Shown here piece by piece: positions 17,559 to 26,646 of a stretch of DNA of 64,000 nt. The notes below the pieces were generated by a model. It was not told where the DNA came from, ran no database searches, and was given only the letters and a program-made list of their open reading frames with translations. The translations under genes and the position numbers were made by a program. Location of the stretch: contig CP051229.1 in assembly GCA_017792365.1 (NCBI GenBank), positions 124,001 to 188,000 of the forward strand, in the 5' to 3' direction. Position 1 is the stretch's first letter. Each line of letters starts with the position of its first letter. This DNA comes from Hyphomonas sp. GTDB lineage: Bacteria; Pseudomonadota; Alphaproteobacteria; Caulobacterales; Hyphomonadaceae.

Positions 17559-18860
17559 ATGCACATCATCGACCGCCGACGGGATCCTGGGGGGAAGTCG
17601 CTGGCGAACAGGCAGCGATTCATCCGCCGCGCCCGCGCGCAGGTGCGGCGCGCAGTGCGGGAGGCCTCATCCAAGAGGTCGATCAAGGAGATGGGCGAGG
17701 GCGGAGAGGTGACGGTGCCTGCGGACGGCGTCCACGAACCGACGTTCAGGCCTGGCCCCTATGGGGGGCATCGAGAGTACGTTCTTCCCGGCAACAAGAA
17801 ATTCGTGAGCGGCGACCGCATTGACCGCCCAGACGAGAGCGGCGGCGGATCGGGCGCCAGCGACAGCGGCGAGGGCGAGGACGACTACAACTTCGTGCTG
17901 TCCCGCGAGGAGTTCCTTGAGTTGTTCCTTGAAGACCTCGAGCTGCCGGACATGGCCAAGCGGCAGGTGATGGGTGTCGAGGAGCAGATTCCGCGACGCG
18001 CCGGCTACCGGTCCTATGGCTCGCCTTCAGCGTTGTCCGTGTCGCGTACCATGCGCAATTCGTTGTCGCGCCGGATCGCCCTGCGCCGTCCGTCGCAGGA
18101 CGAGATCAGGAGGATGGAGGAGGGCGTCGCAGAGCTTGAGGCGGAAGAGGGAGACGGCCCCGCGCTGACGGAAGCCAAAGCCCAGCTCGAACTGAAGCGC
18201 CGTCGCCAGAAGCTGGTGCCGTTCATCGATCCGATTGACGTTCGGTATCGTCGGCACGAACTGGTGCCGCAGCCTGTCGCGCGCGCGGTCATGTTCTGTC
18301 TGATGGATGTGTCCGGCTCGATGGACGAGCACATGAAAGACCTGGCCAAGCGCTTCTACTCGCTGCTCTACCTGTTCCTGAAGACCCGTTACAAACAGGT
18401 CGACGTCGTCTTCATCCGGCACACGCACGAGGCGCGCGAGGTGGATGAGGAAACGTTCTTCTACAGCCGCGAGTCAGGCGGCACGGTGGTATCGACGGCG
18501 CTGGAAGCGATGTCGCGCATCGTGGCGGACCGGTATCCCCCGACACAATGGAACATCTACGCCGCGCAGGCCTCCGATGGGGATAACCTGCCGATGGATA
18601 ACCCGCACACGGTGCAGATGCTGCGCGAAGCGATCCTGCCGCTGTGCCAGTACTATGCCTATCTTGAGGTGAGCCACGACGAAACCGGCGGATCGGGTGC
18701 AGACAGCGACCCGACATCGCTCTGGCGGGCTTATGATCAGGTGGCCAGGTCGGATGGGCGTCTGGCCATGCGGCGCGTCGGGCACCGCCGGGATATCTTC
18801 CCGGTCTTCAGAGAGCTGTTCGCGCGCAAGGACACGAAAGCAAAGGCGACGGCGCCATGA
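17559..18860 (+). CDS. YeaH/YhbH family protein (DUF444)
   Basis: The 433-residue DUF444 protein is the constant partner of PrkA and SpoVR. The basic N-terminus (IIDRRRDPGGKSLANRQRFIRRARAQVRRAV) is the family signature, followed by YVLPGNKKFVSGDRI, and a VWA-like C-terminal half with the metal-site motif CLMDVSGSMDEHMKD near residue 250. Its biochemical role is not established; it is thought to act with the kinase. It starts ten bases after prkA and overlaps spoVR by four bases. Confidence 0.93.
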   Translation: MHIIDRRRDPGGKSLANRQRFIRRARAQVRRAVREASSKRSIKEMGEGGEVTVPADGVHEPTFRPGPYGGHREYVLPGNKKFVSGDRIDRPDESGGGSGASDSGEGEDDYNFVLSREEFLELFLEDLELPDMAKRQVMGVEEQIPRRAGYRSYGSPSALSVSRTMRNSLSRRIALRRPSQDEIRRMEEGVAELEAEEGDGPALTEAKAQLELKRRRQKLVPFIDPIDVRYRRHELVPQPVARAVMFCLMDVSGSMDEHMKDLAKRFYSLLYLFLKTRYKQVDVVFIRHTHEAREVDEETFFYSRESGGTVVSTALEAMSRIVADRYPPTQWNIYAAQASDGDNLPMDNPHTVQMLREAILPLCQYYAYLEVSHDETGGSGADSDPTSLWRAYDQVARSDGRLAMRRVGHRRDIFPVFRELFARKDTKAKATAP

Positions 18861-20464
18861 CCAGTTCGACTGCTTCAACGAAGTCCCGCAAGGCGCCGGC
18901 CGCCAAGCGCGTTGACGGCGCGATGGGCAGTCTCCTGTTTTCCGGGTCCGACTGGGACTTCGCCACCATCCAGCGCATTTCGGAGGCTGTTCAGGAGATC
19001 GGCGAACGTGAGCTGGGCCTCGACACCTATCGGACGCAGATCGAAGTGATCACATCCGAGCAGATGCTCGACGCCTATTCGTCCGTCGGCATGCCGCTCT
19101 TTTACAAGCACTGGTCGTTCGGCAAGGATTTCGCGCGCAACGAAACCATGTACCGCAAGGGGTTTCAGGGACTGGCGTACGAGATCGTCATCAATTCCGA
19201 CCCCTGCGTCTGCTACATCATGGAAGAGAATTCCGCGACGATGCAGACGCTGGTGCTGGCTCACGCAGCGATGGGCCACAATCACTTTTTCAAGAACAAC
19301 TACGTTTTCAAGCAATGGACCGATGCGAGCGGGATCGCCGACTATCTGGCGTTTGCAAAGTCGTACATCGCCAAGTGTGAGGACCGCTACGGGATCGAGG
19401 CGGTGGAGCGCGTGGTCGATGCGGCGCATGCGCTGCAGAGTCACGGGATCCATCGCTATCCCGGCAAGCGTTCGATGGACCTGCGCTCGGAGGAGAGGCG
19501 CGAGCAGGAACGGCGCGCCCACGGCGAGGCGCTGTTCAATGATCTGTGGCGGACCGTTCCGACCAAGGGCAAGCGCGATCGCAAGAAGACGGCCGAGGAT
19601 CGCCGCCGGGCGATCCTGAAGCTGCCTGAGGAAAACATCCTCTATTTTCTGGAGAAGACCGCGCCGCGTCTTGCGCCGTGGCAGCGCGAGGTGATCCGCA
19701 TCGTTCGTCTGATCGCTCAATACTTCTATCCGCAGCGCCAGACCAAGATGATGAACGAAGGCTGCGCATGCTTCGTCCATCACCGCATCATGTCGCGGCT
19801 GCACGAGCAGGGCAGGATTACGGACGGCTCGTTCCTTGAATTCCTGCACTCTCACACGTCGGTGGTGATGCAGCCGGACTACAACGATCGCCGGTATTCG
19901 GGGATCAATCCCTACGCGCTCGGTTTCACGATGATGCAGGACATCGAGCGGATCTGCACCGAGCCGACCGAGGAGGACCGGGCCTGGTTTGCCGACATCG
20001 CCGGCAACAACGACGCCTATGGCACCCTGCGGGACATCTGGGCGAACTTCCGGGATGAGAGTTTTGTGTCTCAGTACCTGTCGCCGCACGTCATCAGGAA
20101 GATGGGCCTGTTCCAGCTGATGGATGACGAGGAGGAGGACGAGTACGTCGTGGGCTCGATCCATGACGAGCGCGGCTATCGCGAAGTGAGACGCGCACTG
20201 GCGCGCACGTATGATGTCGCGCGGCGCGATCCGGATATTCAGGTGATCGATGTCGATCTGGCGGGAGACCGCCGGCTTGAGCTGCGCCACTTCGTTTCCG
20301 ATGGAGTGGTGCTGGAGCCCAAGGACGCCGAGCGCGTGGTCCAGCATCTGGCCGACCTTTGGGGGTACGAGGTCCGGCTGGTTGAATCAGACGACGAGGA
20401 GGAGTACGGCGAGTATGTCGCCAACCCCGTTCGTCCCATTCTGGAGCCCAATCCCGTTCTCTAG
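18857..20464 (+). CDS. SpoVR family protein (YcgB)
   Basis: A 535-residue SpoVR/YcgB protein, named for the Bacillus sporulation gene but widespread in non-sporulating bacteria together with PrkA and YeaH. Visible hallmarks are YEIVINSDPCVCYIMEENS, LAHAAMGHNHFFKNNYVF, RQTKMMNEGCACFVHHRI and YNDRRYSGINPYALGFTMM; the conserved His/Cys/Glu set suggests a metal site. It overlaps yeaH by four bases (ATGA) and ends the operon. Confidence 0.94.
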   Translation: MTSSTASTKSRKAPAAKRVDGAMGSLLFSGSDWDFATIQRISEAVQEIGERELGLDTYRTQIEVITSEQMLDAYSSVGMPLFYKHWSFGKDFARNETMYRKGFQGLAYEIVINSDPCVCYIMEENSATMQTLVLAHAAMGHNHFFKNNYVFKQWTDASGIADYLAFAKSYIAKCEDRYGIEAVERVVDAAHALQSHGIHRYPGKRSMDLRSEERREQERRAHGEALFNDLWRTVPTKGKRDRKKTAEDRRRAILKLPEENILYFLEKTAPRLAPWQREVIRIVRLIAQYFYPQRQTKMMNEGCACFVHHRIMSRLHEQGRITDGSFLEFLHSHTSVVMQPDYNDRRYSGINPYALGFTMMQDIERICTEPTEEDRAWFADIAGNNDAYGTLRDIWANFRDESFVSQYLSPHVIRKMGLFQLMDDEEEDEYVVGSIHDERGYREVRRALARTYDVARRDPDIQVIDVDLAGDRRLELRHFVSDGVVLEPKDAERVVQHLADLWGYEVRLVESDDEEEYGEYVANPVRPILEPNPVL

Positions 20465-20627
20465 GGGAGGCGTTAACCGCTCGCTCGCGTATGAGGCGCT
20501 TTGGCCGCGGTTGATATGCGGGTAATGCGCTGGGCGCCCCTTCACGTCAGCCATTGTTCCGGTAATCTCCGCTACAAAATCTGCGGCGGTCGGGTTGGCG
20601 GCGCACGCGGACGAACGGGAGGAAATC

Positions 20628-23210
20628 GTGGCGCTAGTAACAAAGATCGCCAATTGGGCGTTTGCCGCTTTGCTGGTCTTGATCGGCGGCTATCTGGCCA
20701 TTCGTGGCATTGAGCTGATCAGCCTGGGTGGGGCGAAGATCTATCTGCTGAAGGGGGCCGTGGCGATCGCGGTCGGCGCCTTGCTGGCATTGCGTCAGCC
20801 GTGGACAGGCAGGATCTACGCGGGGCTTCTGCTTGTTGTCGTTGTCTGGTCGGTCTGGGAGGCCGGTTTCGACCTCATGGCGCTCCTGCCGCGTGTCTGG
20901 TTGTGGCTGGCGCTCGGCGTATGGTTCGTGACGCCCTGGTATTCAGCCTACATGCGCGGCGATGAGGAAACCTCGCCCGTTCGCGGCGATCTCATCTGGG
21001 TTGGCGGCGCAGGCGTTCTCGGCGTGCTGCTGCTCGGCGTAGGCGCGCTGCAGGGATACCGCGTTGAAGAGGGCACGCGCGTCGACGTGGCGTCGGCTCC
21101 GGCGGTGACCGACTGGAAGGCGTATGGCAATTCGCCCGGCGGCACGCGCTTCGCGGAGGTGACGCAGGTCAACGTCGATAACGTCGGCGAACTGGAGGAA
21201 GCCTGGCGCTTCCGGACAGGTGTGCCGTTCGACTTCAAGAATACGCCGCTGATGGTTGGCGACCTTCTGTACACCTGTACGGCTGGCAACATCATCATCG
21301 CGCTTGATGCCGCAACCGGCGAGGAAGTCTGGAGACACGACACCCAGACCGACGTGCCGGGAGCGAACGGAGACGATCTCTCGGGTGCTTCGACGTTTGC
21401 ACGTTCATGCCGCGGACTGGGCTATTACGAGGCCCCGGCCGATTACGAAGGCGAGTGCCGTGAGCGCATCGTCGCCGGCACGGTCGACGCCCGGCTGCTG
21501 ACGATTGACGCCATCACCGGCCGCCGCTGCATCAGCTTCGGGGCGGCTGGCGAGGTCAACCTGAAGTCGGGCCTGCGCGCCAGCAGCGAAGACGTGCCGA
21601 CCGGCCAGTTCATGGTGACGTCCATGCCGCTGGTGGCGGGCAATGTCGCCGTTGTGGGCGGCTGGGTCACGGACAACCAGGAACTCGGAAACGTTTCCGG
21701 CCTGCTGCGCGCTTATGACGTGATCACTGGCGCATTCGTCTGGGCGTGGGACATGGGCAATCCCGGGTATCACGGCCTGCCTGACGAGGGCGACGAGTAC
21801 ACCCGGGGCACCCCCAACGTCTGGTCGACAATGAGCTATGATCCTGAGCTGGATCTGGTGTTTGCGCCGACTGGCAATGCGTCGCCCGACTATTTCGGCG
21901 CGAAGCGGCGTCCGTTTGACGAGGAATACTCGGCGGCGGTCGTCGCCTTGCGGGCGCAGACGGGTGAGCCGGCCTGGCACTACCAGACCGTGCACCACGA
22001 CATCTGGGACTGGGACGTGCCTTCGCAGCCGACGCTGATGGACCTGAACATCAATGGGGAGGAAATCCCTGTTGTCGTGCAGCCCACCAAGCGGGGCGAA
22101 GTCTTCGTTCTTGACCGCAGGACCGGTGAACCGGTTTGGCCCGCCACGGAATGCCCGGACGGCTCCCCGGCGCGTGCGGGTGGCGAATGCCCGGTGCCGC
22201 AGGGCCCGATCGAGGGCGAATGGGTCGCCGAAACGCAACCGTTCTCGGCGCTGCCGCACTTCCGTCCGGATCGCTGGGAGAAGGACATGTGGGGCGTCTC
22301 GCCGCTCGATCAGCTGTATTGCCGGATCGAGTACAAGAAGATGCGCTACGAGGGTCACTTCACGCCGCCGATGCGTGGCGGTGGCGGACCGGGTACGGGG
22401 GAGGCCACCTATGGCGGCACGTTCCAGTATCCGGGCAATGCTGGCGGCTTCAACTGGCCGAGCGTTTCGGTGGACGTCGACAACGGCCTGCTGGTCGCGA
22501 CGCCGATGCTGATGGGCAACCGGATCGTCATGGTGACGCCGGCCGAGCGCATGGCGATGTTTGCAGGCAACCGTCCTGCGCCGCCGCCGCGTGATGAGCA
22601 TGAAGCCGAGGAGGGCGCAGATGATGCGCCGCCGCAGCCTGCACGCGCGCAGGCGCCGCGCGATCCCGATCGCTATACCGATCAGGGCGAGTGGGATCCG
22701 GAGCTGGCCCGCTATGGCCTGACGGCGCCGTTCATGTCGAACTGGAAGCTGTTCGGACTGTTCCCGACGAACATCCCGTGCTTCGAGCCGCCATATGGCC
22801 GCATGGCTGTGATCGACCTCAACCAGAACAAGCTGCTCTGGAGCCGGCCGATCGGGACGATGCGGGAAATGGCGCCGTTCGGCATCCAGCCGAACCTGCC
22901 CTTCCATGTCGGCACGCCGATCTACGGCGGCACGATGACGACCCGCGGCGGGCTGATCTTCCAGGTCGGCACCATGGATTCGACCATCCGCGCGGTCGAT
23001 ATCCGTACTGGGAAGGTGAAGTGGTCGGAGCGGCTGCCGGGTACGGCGAACGGTACGCCGATGACCTACATCGCGCCGAGCACAGGCAAGCAGTATGTGG
23101 TGATCGTGGTGCCGAACCCGGGCTTTGTTTACCCGCGCGACGGGTCGTCTCAGCCAAGCGATGATCAGGGCGGATACGTGATCGCCTATGCCCTGCCGGA
23201 CGACGCCTGA
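20628..23210 (+). CDS. Membrane-bound PQQ-dependent dehydrogenase (glucose/quinate/shikimate type)
   Basis: An 860-residue quinoprotein. About five hydrophobic helices fill residues 1-150, then a PQQ beta-propeller begins at DWKAYGNSPGGTRFAEVTQ, as in membrane glucose dehydrogenase. Such enzymes oxidise sugars or cyclic polyols in the periplasm and pass electrons to ubiquinone. Recognisable propeller pieces are ALDAATGEEVWR, GHYHHDIWDWDVPSQP-like (YQTVHHDIWDWDVPSQP) and IYGGTMTTRGGLIF. A Pro/Glu-rich insert (residues ~645-675) interrupts the propeller. GTG 20628 follows a perfect GGGAGG. No pqq biosynthesis genes are present, so cofactor is made elsewhere or taken up. A strong terminator follows. 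Confidence 0.9.
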   Translation: MALVTKIANWAFAALLVLIGGYLAIRGIELISLGGAKIYLLKGAVAIAVGALLALRQPWTGRIYAGLLLVVVVWSVWEAGFDLMALLPRVWLWLALGVWFVTPWYSAYMRGDEETSPVRGDLIWVGGAGVLGVLLLGVGALQGYRVEEGTRVDVASAPAVTDWKAYGNSPGGTRFAEVTQVNVDNVGELEEAWRFRTGVPFDFKNTPLMVGDLLYTCTAGNIIIALDAATGEEVWRHDTQTDVPGANGDDLSGASTFARSCRGLGYYEAPADYEGECRERIVAGTVDARLLTIDAITGRRCISFGAAGEVNLKSGLRASSEDVPTGQFMVTSMPLVAGNVAVVGGWVTDNQELGNVSGLLRAYDVITGAFVWAWDMGNPGYHGLPDEGDEYTRGTPNVWSTMSYDPELDLVFAPTGNASPDYFGAKRRPFDEEYSAAVVALRAQTGEPAWHYQTVHHDIWDWDVPSQPTLMDLNINGEEIPVVVQPTKRGEVFVLDRRTGEPVWPATECPDGSPARAGGECPVPQGPIEGEWVAETQPFSALPHFRPDRWEKDMWGVSPLDQLYCRIEYKKMRYEGHFTPPMRGGGGPGTGEATYGGTFQYPGNAGGFNWPSVSVDVDNGLLVATPMLMGNRIVMVTPAERMAMFAGNRPAPPPRDEHEAEEGADDAPPQPARAQAPRDPDRYTDQGEWDPELARYGLTAPFMSNWKLFGLFPTNIPCFEPPYGRMAVIDLNQNKLLWSRPIGTMREMAPFGIQPNLPFHVGTPIYGGTMTTRGGLIFQVGTMDSTIRAVDIRTGKVKWSERLPGTANGTPMTYIAPSTGKQYVVIVVPNPGFVYPRDGSSQPSDDQGGYVIAYALPDDA

Positions 23211-23237
23211 GCGGCGTCGGCGCAGCGGTAAAAAACA

Positions 23238-23273
23238 ACGGCCCGGAAGTTCGCTTCCGGGCCGTTTGCTTTT
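23238..23273. terminator. Bidirectional intrinsic terminator
   Basis: ACGGCCCGGAAG (23238-23249) pairs perfectly with CTTCCGGGCCGT (23254-23265) around a TTCG tetraloop. TTGCTTTT follows on the plus strand and a run of A precedes on the left, giving T-rich ends in both directions, between the convergent PQQ dehydrogenase and rpmG genes. Confidence 0.92.
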
Positions 23274-23294
23274 GAATTCAGTGGTTTGGCAGAC

Positions 23295-23468
23295 CTACTT
23301 GATCTTGCCTTCCTTGAAGTCGACGTGCTTGCGCGCGATCGGATCGTACTTGCGGAAGACAAGCTTTTCCGTCGTGTTCAGGCTGCGCGGGTTCTTCTTC
23401 GTGACGTAGAAATACCCGGTGTCCGCGGTGGAGTTGAGGCGGACTTTGATAGTGGCTGGTTTGGCCAT
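23295..23468 (-). CDS. rpmG: 50S ribosomal protein L33
   Basis: A 57-residue protein read on the minus strand: it begins [20 protein letters not shown] and ends [22 protein letters not shown] and [15 protein letters not shown] are the L33 core. It has no zinc-binding cysteines, so it is the zinc-free form common in alphaproteobacteria. It stands as a single gene 97 bases after the RNase R-NUDIX gene on the same strand and ends at the bidirectional terminator. Confidence 0.96.
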   Translation of the reverse strand: MAKPATIKVRLNSTADTGYFYVTKKNPRSLNTTEKLVFRKYDPIARKHVDFKEGKIK

Positions 23469-23565
23469 GGCTCTCGCCTTTTCTCTGGCGGTGGAAACTG
23501 GAACGGGTGCTTAAACACGATCAGGCCGGTTCAAGTCAAGCGGGCCGCGCAAATGCTTGTGTTTT

Positions 23566-26500
23566 CTAGACAATTCGCTCGCGTATGTGACCCGATCGGG
23601 CCCAGCGCAGGAAGAAAGGCTTGAGCGGCTTCTTGTCGATAAGGCGTTGTTCCACCTCGGAAATCACGTAGCGCGTGACGTTCGGCAGATCGAGCTCGGA
23701 GGCCTCCTGGAGGGTGAACCAGCGCAGGTCGGCGAGTTCGGCGCCGTCGACCGGAGGGCGGTCATCGATCAGGCATGTCGTGGCGTCGGCCATGAAGAAT
23801 CGCGCGTCGAACCGCTTATGGCGCATCGGCGGCGTGATCGCCCGGCCGAGAAAGCGATAGGATTTCAGGCAGGGAGCCACGCCCTGGCTGAAGTATTCCG
23901 CCCACGACGCAGGGGGCGTCGGGGTGGCGTCGGCGGGGCGTCCGAGGATGAGGCCGGTCTCTTCGAAGGTTTCGCGGATGGCGGTCAGCGGGAAAGCGCG
24001 TGGGGTGCGGCGGGTGCGATGCAGGACCCGCTGCTCCTCGGCGCGCGGAAGCTCGCTAAGAGTCGTCACGCGGCCATCCTCAACATCGACCCGTCCGCCC
24101 GGGAAGACGTACTTGTCCGGCATGAAGTCGTGGCCCTTCGAGCGGCAGCCCATCAGGATGCGGGGCTGGTCGTCGTCGGTGCGGTAGAGGACCAGGGTCG
24201 CGGCGTCGCGCGGACGCGGGGCGCGGCCCGGCTGGTTGCGGGTCTGCGCATTTATGACGTCATCCTCGCCGAGGATGTTGATGGGCCGGTTCTGCGCCGG
24301 ATCGTCGTCGGATCGAATACCCGCGTCATCGCTTCTTTTCTTCTTGTTCTTGCCGTAGCTCGCCTGGCCCTTGGTCTTGCCGGAGCCGCTCTTCTTCTTG
24401 GACAGCCGGACGCCGGGCGGAGGGCCGCCTCGTTTCGGGCCGTTCCCTTTTCTAGGCCCACGACCGCCATTGCGGCTAGGCGCCTTGAGGTCGCGCCGGC
24501 GCGGTCTTGGCGGAGTTTCGATGGAAAAGAGCAGGCCGCCCTGGATCGGCGCGACCTCGAGCAGCTTGACCTCGACCGGCATGCCCATCTCGTAGCGCTG
24601 GCCGCTGTCCGCGCCGACGAGCGCGCCGTAAGCTTCATCGTGCATCCAGTATTCGCCGGAGATGCGGGCTGCGGGGATGAACCCGTCCGCGCCGGTGTCA
24701 TTGAGCCGGACGAACAGGCCGGCGCGGTTCACGCCCGCGATCCGCCCGGCGAAGGTTGCGCCGACATGCTCCGCCATGAAGTGGGCGAGATAGCGATCCG
24801 TGGCGTCGCGCTCGGCGGCCATCGAGCGCCGCTCGGTCATGGTGATGTGTTCGGAAATCTCTTCGAGCCGCACCATTTCCTGATCGGTGAGGCCGTCCGG
24901 GCCGAGGCCGAGCGCCCGGATCAGCTGCCGGTGGACGATGAGGTCGGCGTAGCGCCGGATCGGCGATGTGAAGTGAGCGTAGCGCTGCAGGTTCAGCCCG
25001 AAATGGCCGAGTGTATCGGGCGAGTAGCGCGCCTGCGACTGGGTGCGCAGGACCATCTCGTGGATCATGTGCTCGTTTTCGGAGCCGTTTGCCTCTTCGA
25101 GCAGCTTGTTGAAGCGGCGGCCGGTGACCTTCTCGCCCTTGGTCCATTTCAAGCCAATGCTGCCGAGCACGGTGCCGAGCTGGGCGATCTTCTCCTCGGA
25201 CGGCTCCTCATGCACGCGGTAGATCGGCGGGACTTTCTTTGCCTCCAGCGTTTCGGCGGCGCAGACGTTCGCCTGGATCATGAACTCTTCGATCAGCTTG
25301 TGCGCGTCGAAGCGCTCGCGGATCGTGATCGAGGCGATCTTGCCGTCTTCCCCTATCCGGACGCGGCGCTCCGGGAGATCCAGTTCGAGCGGGGCGCGAT
25401 CCTTGCGCGCCTTGTCGGCGGCGCGATAGGCGGCCCATAGCGGCTTGAGGACATTGTCCAGCAGCGGCTCGGTCTTCTCGTTGGTCTTGCCGTCGATGGC
25501 TTCTTGCGCTTCCTGGTAGGACAGCTTTGCGGCGGAGCGCATCATGCCGCGGATGAAGCGGTGAGAGGATTTGCGGCCGTCCTTGCCGAAGATCATCTCG
25601 ACCGCGAACGTCTCGCGCAGTTCGTGTTCGCGCAGCGAGCACTGATCGGCGGACAAGGCCTCCGGCAGCATCGGCGACACGCGATCCGGGAAGTAGGTGG
25701 AGTTGCCGCGCCGGTAGGCTTCCTTGTCGAGCGGTGTGCCGGGCTGCACGTAGGCGGCGACGTCGGCGATCGCGACTATGACGCGCCAGCCATTGTTGTG
25801 CGGTTCGGCGAAGACGGCGTCGTCATGGTCGCGCGCATCTTCCGGGTCGATGGTGATGAGCGGGATCTTGGTGAGATCGTCGCGCTGGGCCTTGGCCGGC
25901 TTGGCCTTTCTGGCTTCCTCGATGATCGCGTCGGTGAACTCGTCCGGTACGCCATGGGTGTGCATGGCGATGAGCGATGAGGCGCGCGGATCGTCGACGT
26001 GGCCGACGACTTCGACAACGGTTGCGCGCTTAGGCCCGTAGGCCTTGCCGCCGCGCTTTTCGCGGACGCGCACCAGATCGCCGTCGCGCGCGTCGCGGCT
26101 GTCGGCTTTCTCGATGATGAAGTCGTGCTTGTCCTTGCGCGAGGTGGGTTCCACCACGCCGCCATGCTTGTTGGCGCGGTAGACGCCGATGATCGACGTG
26201 TCGGACGGAGCATCGAACTTCTTGATCGCGCGCGCCCACCATACGCCTTCGCCATCCTGCTCAACCGAGCAGAGGGCGCGGTCGCCGGGGGCGAGGGCGA
26301 TCTCGCGCCCCTTCGCCTTGGCGCCGCGATAGTAGATGTCGGGGCCATAGACGCCGTCGCGCCCGGAGGCGCGTCCGATCAGTTCGCCGTCATCATCCAG
26401 CCGCTCGAATTGCACGACGCCCGTTGGCGGCGGCTTGTCGGACGGCTGGAAGGCGCGCTTGCCGGTGCGGACGAGGGCGCCTTCGGTTTCCAGTTCGTTG

Positions 26501-26646
26501 AGAATGTCGCGCAGCGCGACCTTGTGTTTCGCAGCGACCTTGAGGTCTCGCGCGATTTCGCGCTTGGACGCTCGGTCTGGGTGCTTCTCGATGAAATCGA
26601 GAACCATGCGGCGCGTCGGGGCCGCAGAACTCTTCTTAGGGGTCAT
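23566..26646 (-). CDS. rnr: Ribonuclease R fused to a C-terminal NUDIX hydrolase
   Basis: One continuous 1026-residue frame. The N-terminal ~770 residues are RNase R, a processive 3'-5' exoribonuclease: winged-helix start (RMVLDFIEKHPDRASKREIARDL), cold-shock-like domains, RNB catalytic core with TIDPEDARDHDDAVFAE, S1 domain, and a basic Gly/Lys-rich tail. After a linker, residues ~813-1026 form a NUDIX domain with AIRETFEETGL and FMPDKYVFPGGRVD. In relatives the NUDIX gene is usually separate and directly downstream. The junction lies in an A-rich lysine run, and other genes here have lost homopolymer bases, so the fusion could be false. The start overlaps the topA stop by four bases. Confidence 0.9.
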   Translation of the reverse strand: MTPKKSSAAPTRRMVLDFIEKHPDRASKREIARDLKVAAKHKVALRDILNELETEGALVRTGKRAFQPSDKPPPTGVVQFERLDDDGELIGRASGRDGVYGPDIYYRGAKAKGREIALAPGDRALCSVEQDGEGVWWARAIKKFDAPSDTSIIGVYRANKHGGVVEPTSRKDKHDFIIEKADSRDARDGDLVRVREKRGGKAYGPKRATVVEVVGHVDDPRASSLIAMHTHGVPDEFTDAIIEEARKAKPAKAQRDDLTKIPLITIDPEDARDHDDAVFAEPHNNGWRVIVAIADVAAYVQPGTPLDKEAYRRGNSTYFPDRVSPMLPEALSADQCSLREHELRETFAVEMIFGKDGRKSSHRFIRGMMRSAAKLSYQEAQEAIDGKTNEKTEPLLDNVLKPLWAAYRAADKARKDRAPLELDLPERRVRIGEDGKIASITIRERFDAHKLIEEFMIQANVCAAETLEAKKVPPIYRVHEEPSEEKIAQLGTVLGSIGLKWTKGEKVTGRRFNKLLEEANGSENEHMIHEMVLRTQSQARYSPDTLGHFGLNLQRYAHFTSPIRRYADLIVHRQLIRALGLGPDGLTDQEMVRLEEISEHITMTERRSMAAERDATDRYLAHFMAEHVGATFAGRIAGVNRAGLFVRLNDTGADGFIPAARISGEYWMHDEAYGALVGADSGQRYEMGMPVEVKLLEVAPIQGGLLFSIETPPRPRRRDLKAPSRNGGRGPRKGNGPKRGGPPPGVRLSKKKSGSGKTKGQASYGKNKKKRSDDAGIRSDDDPAQNRPINILGEDDVINAQTRNQPGRAPRPRDAATLVLYRTDDDQPRILMGCRSKGHDFMPDKYVFPGGRVDVEDGRVTTLSELPRAEEQRVLHRTRRTPRAFPLTAIRETFEETGLILGRPADATPTPPASWAEYFSQGVAPCLKSYRFLGRAITPPMRHKRFDARFFMADATTCLIDDRPPVDGAELADLRWFTLQEASELDLPNVTRYVISEVEQRLIDKKPLKPFFLRWARSGHIRERIV

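Noticed and set aside
18875-20347. Minus-strand 490-codon open frame opposite spoVR
   Set aside because: Shadow of SpoVR; the sense frame has clear family motifs and normal start and overlap with yeaH.
23557-25440. Plus-strand open frame of 627 codons opposite rnr
   Set aside because: It is the antisense shadow of the RNase R-NUDIX gene. High GC keeps stops rare in such frames, and the sequence shows no domain.
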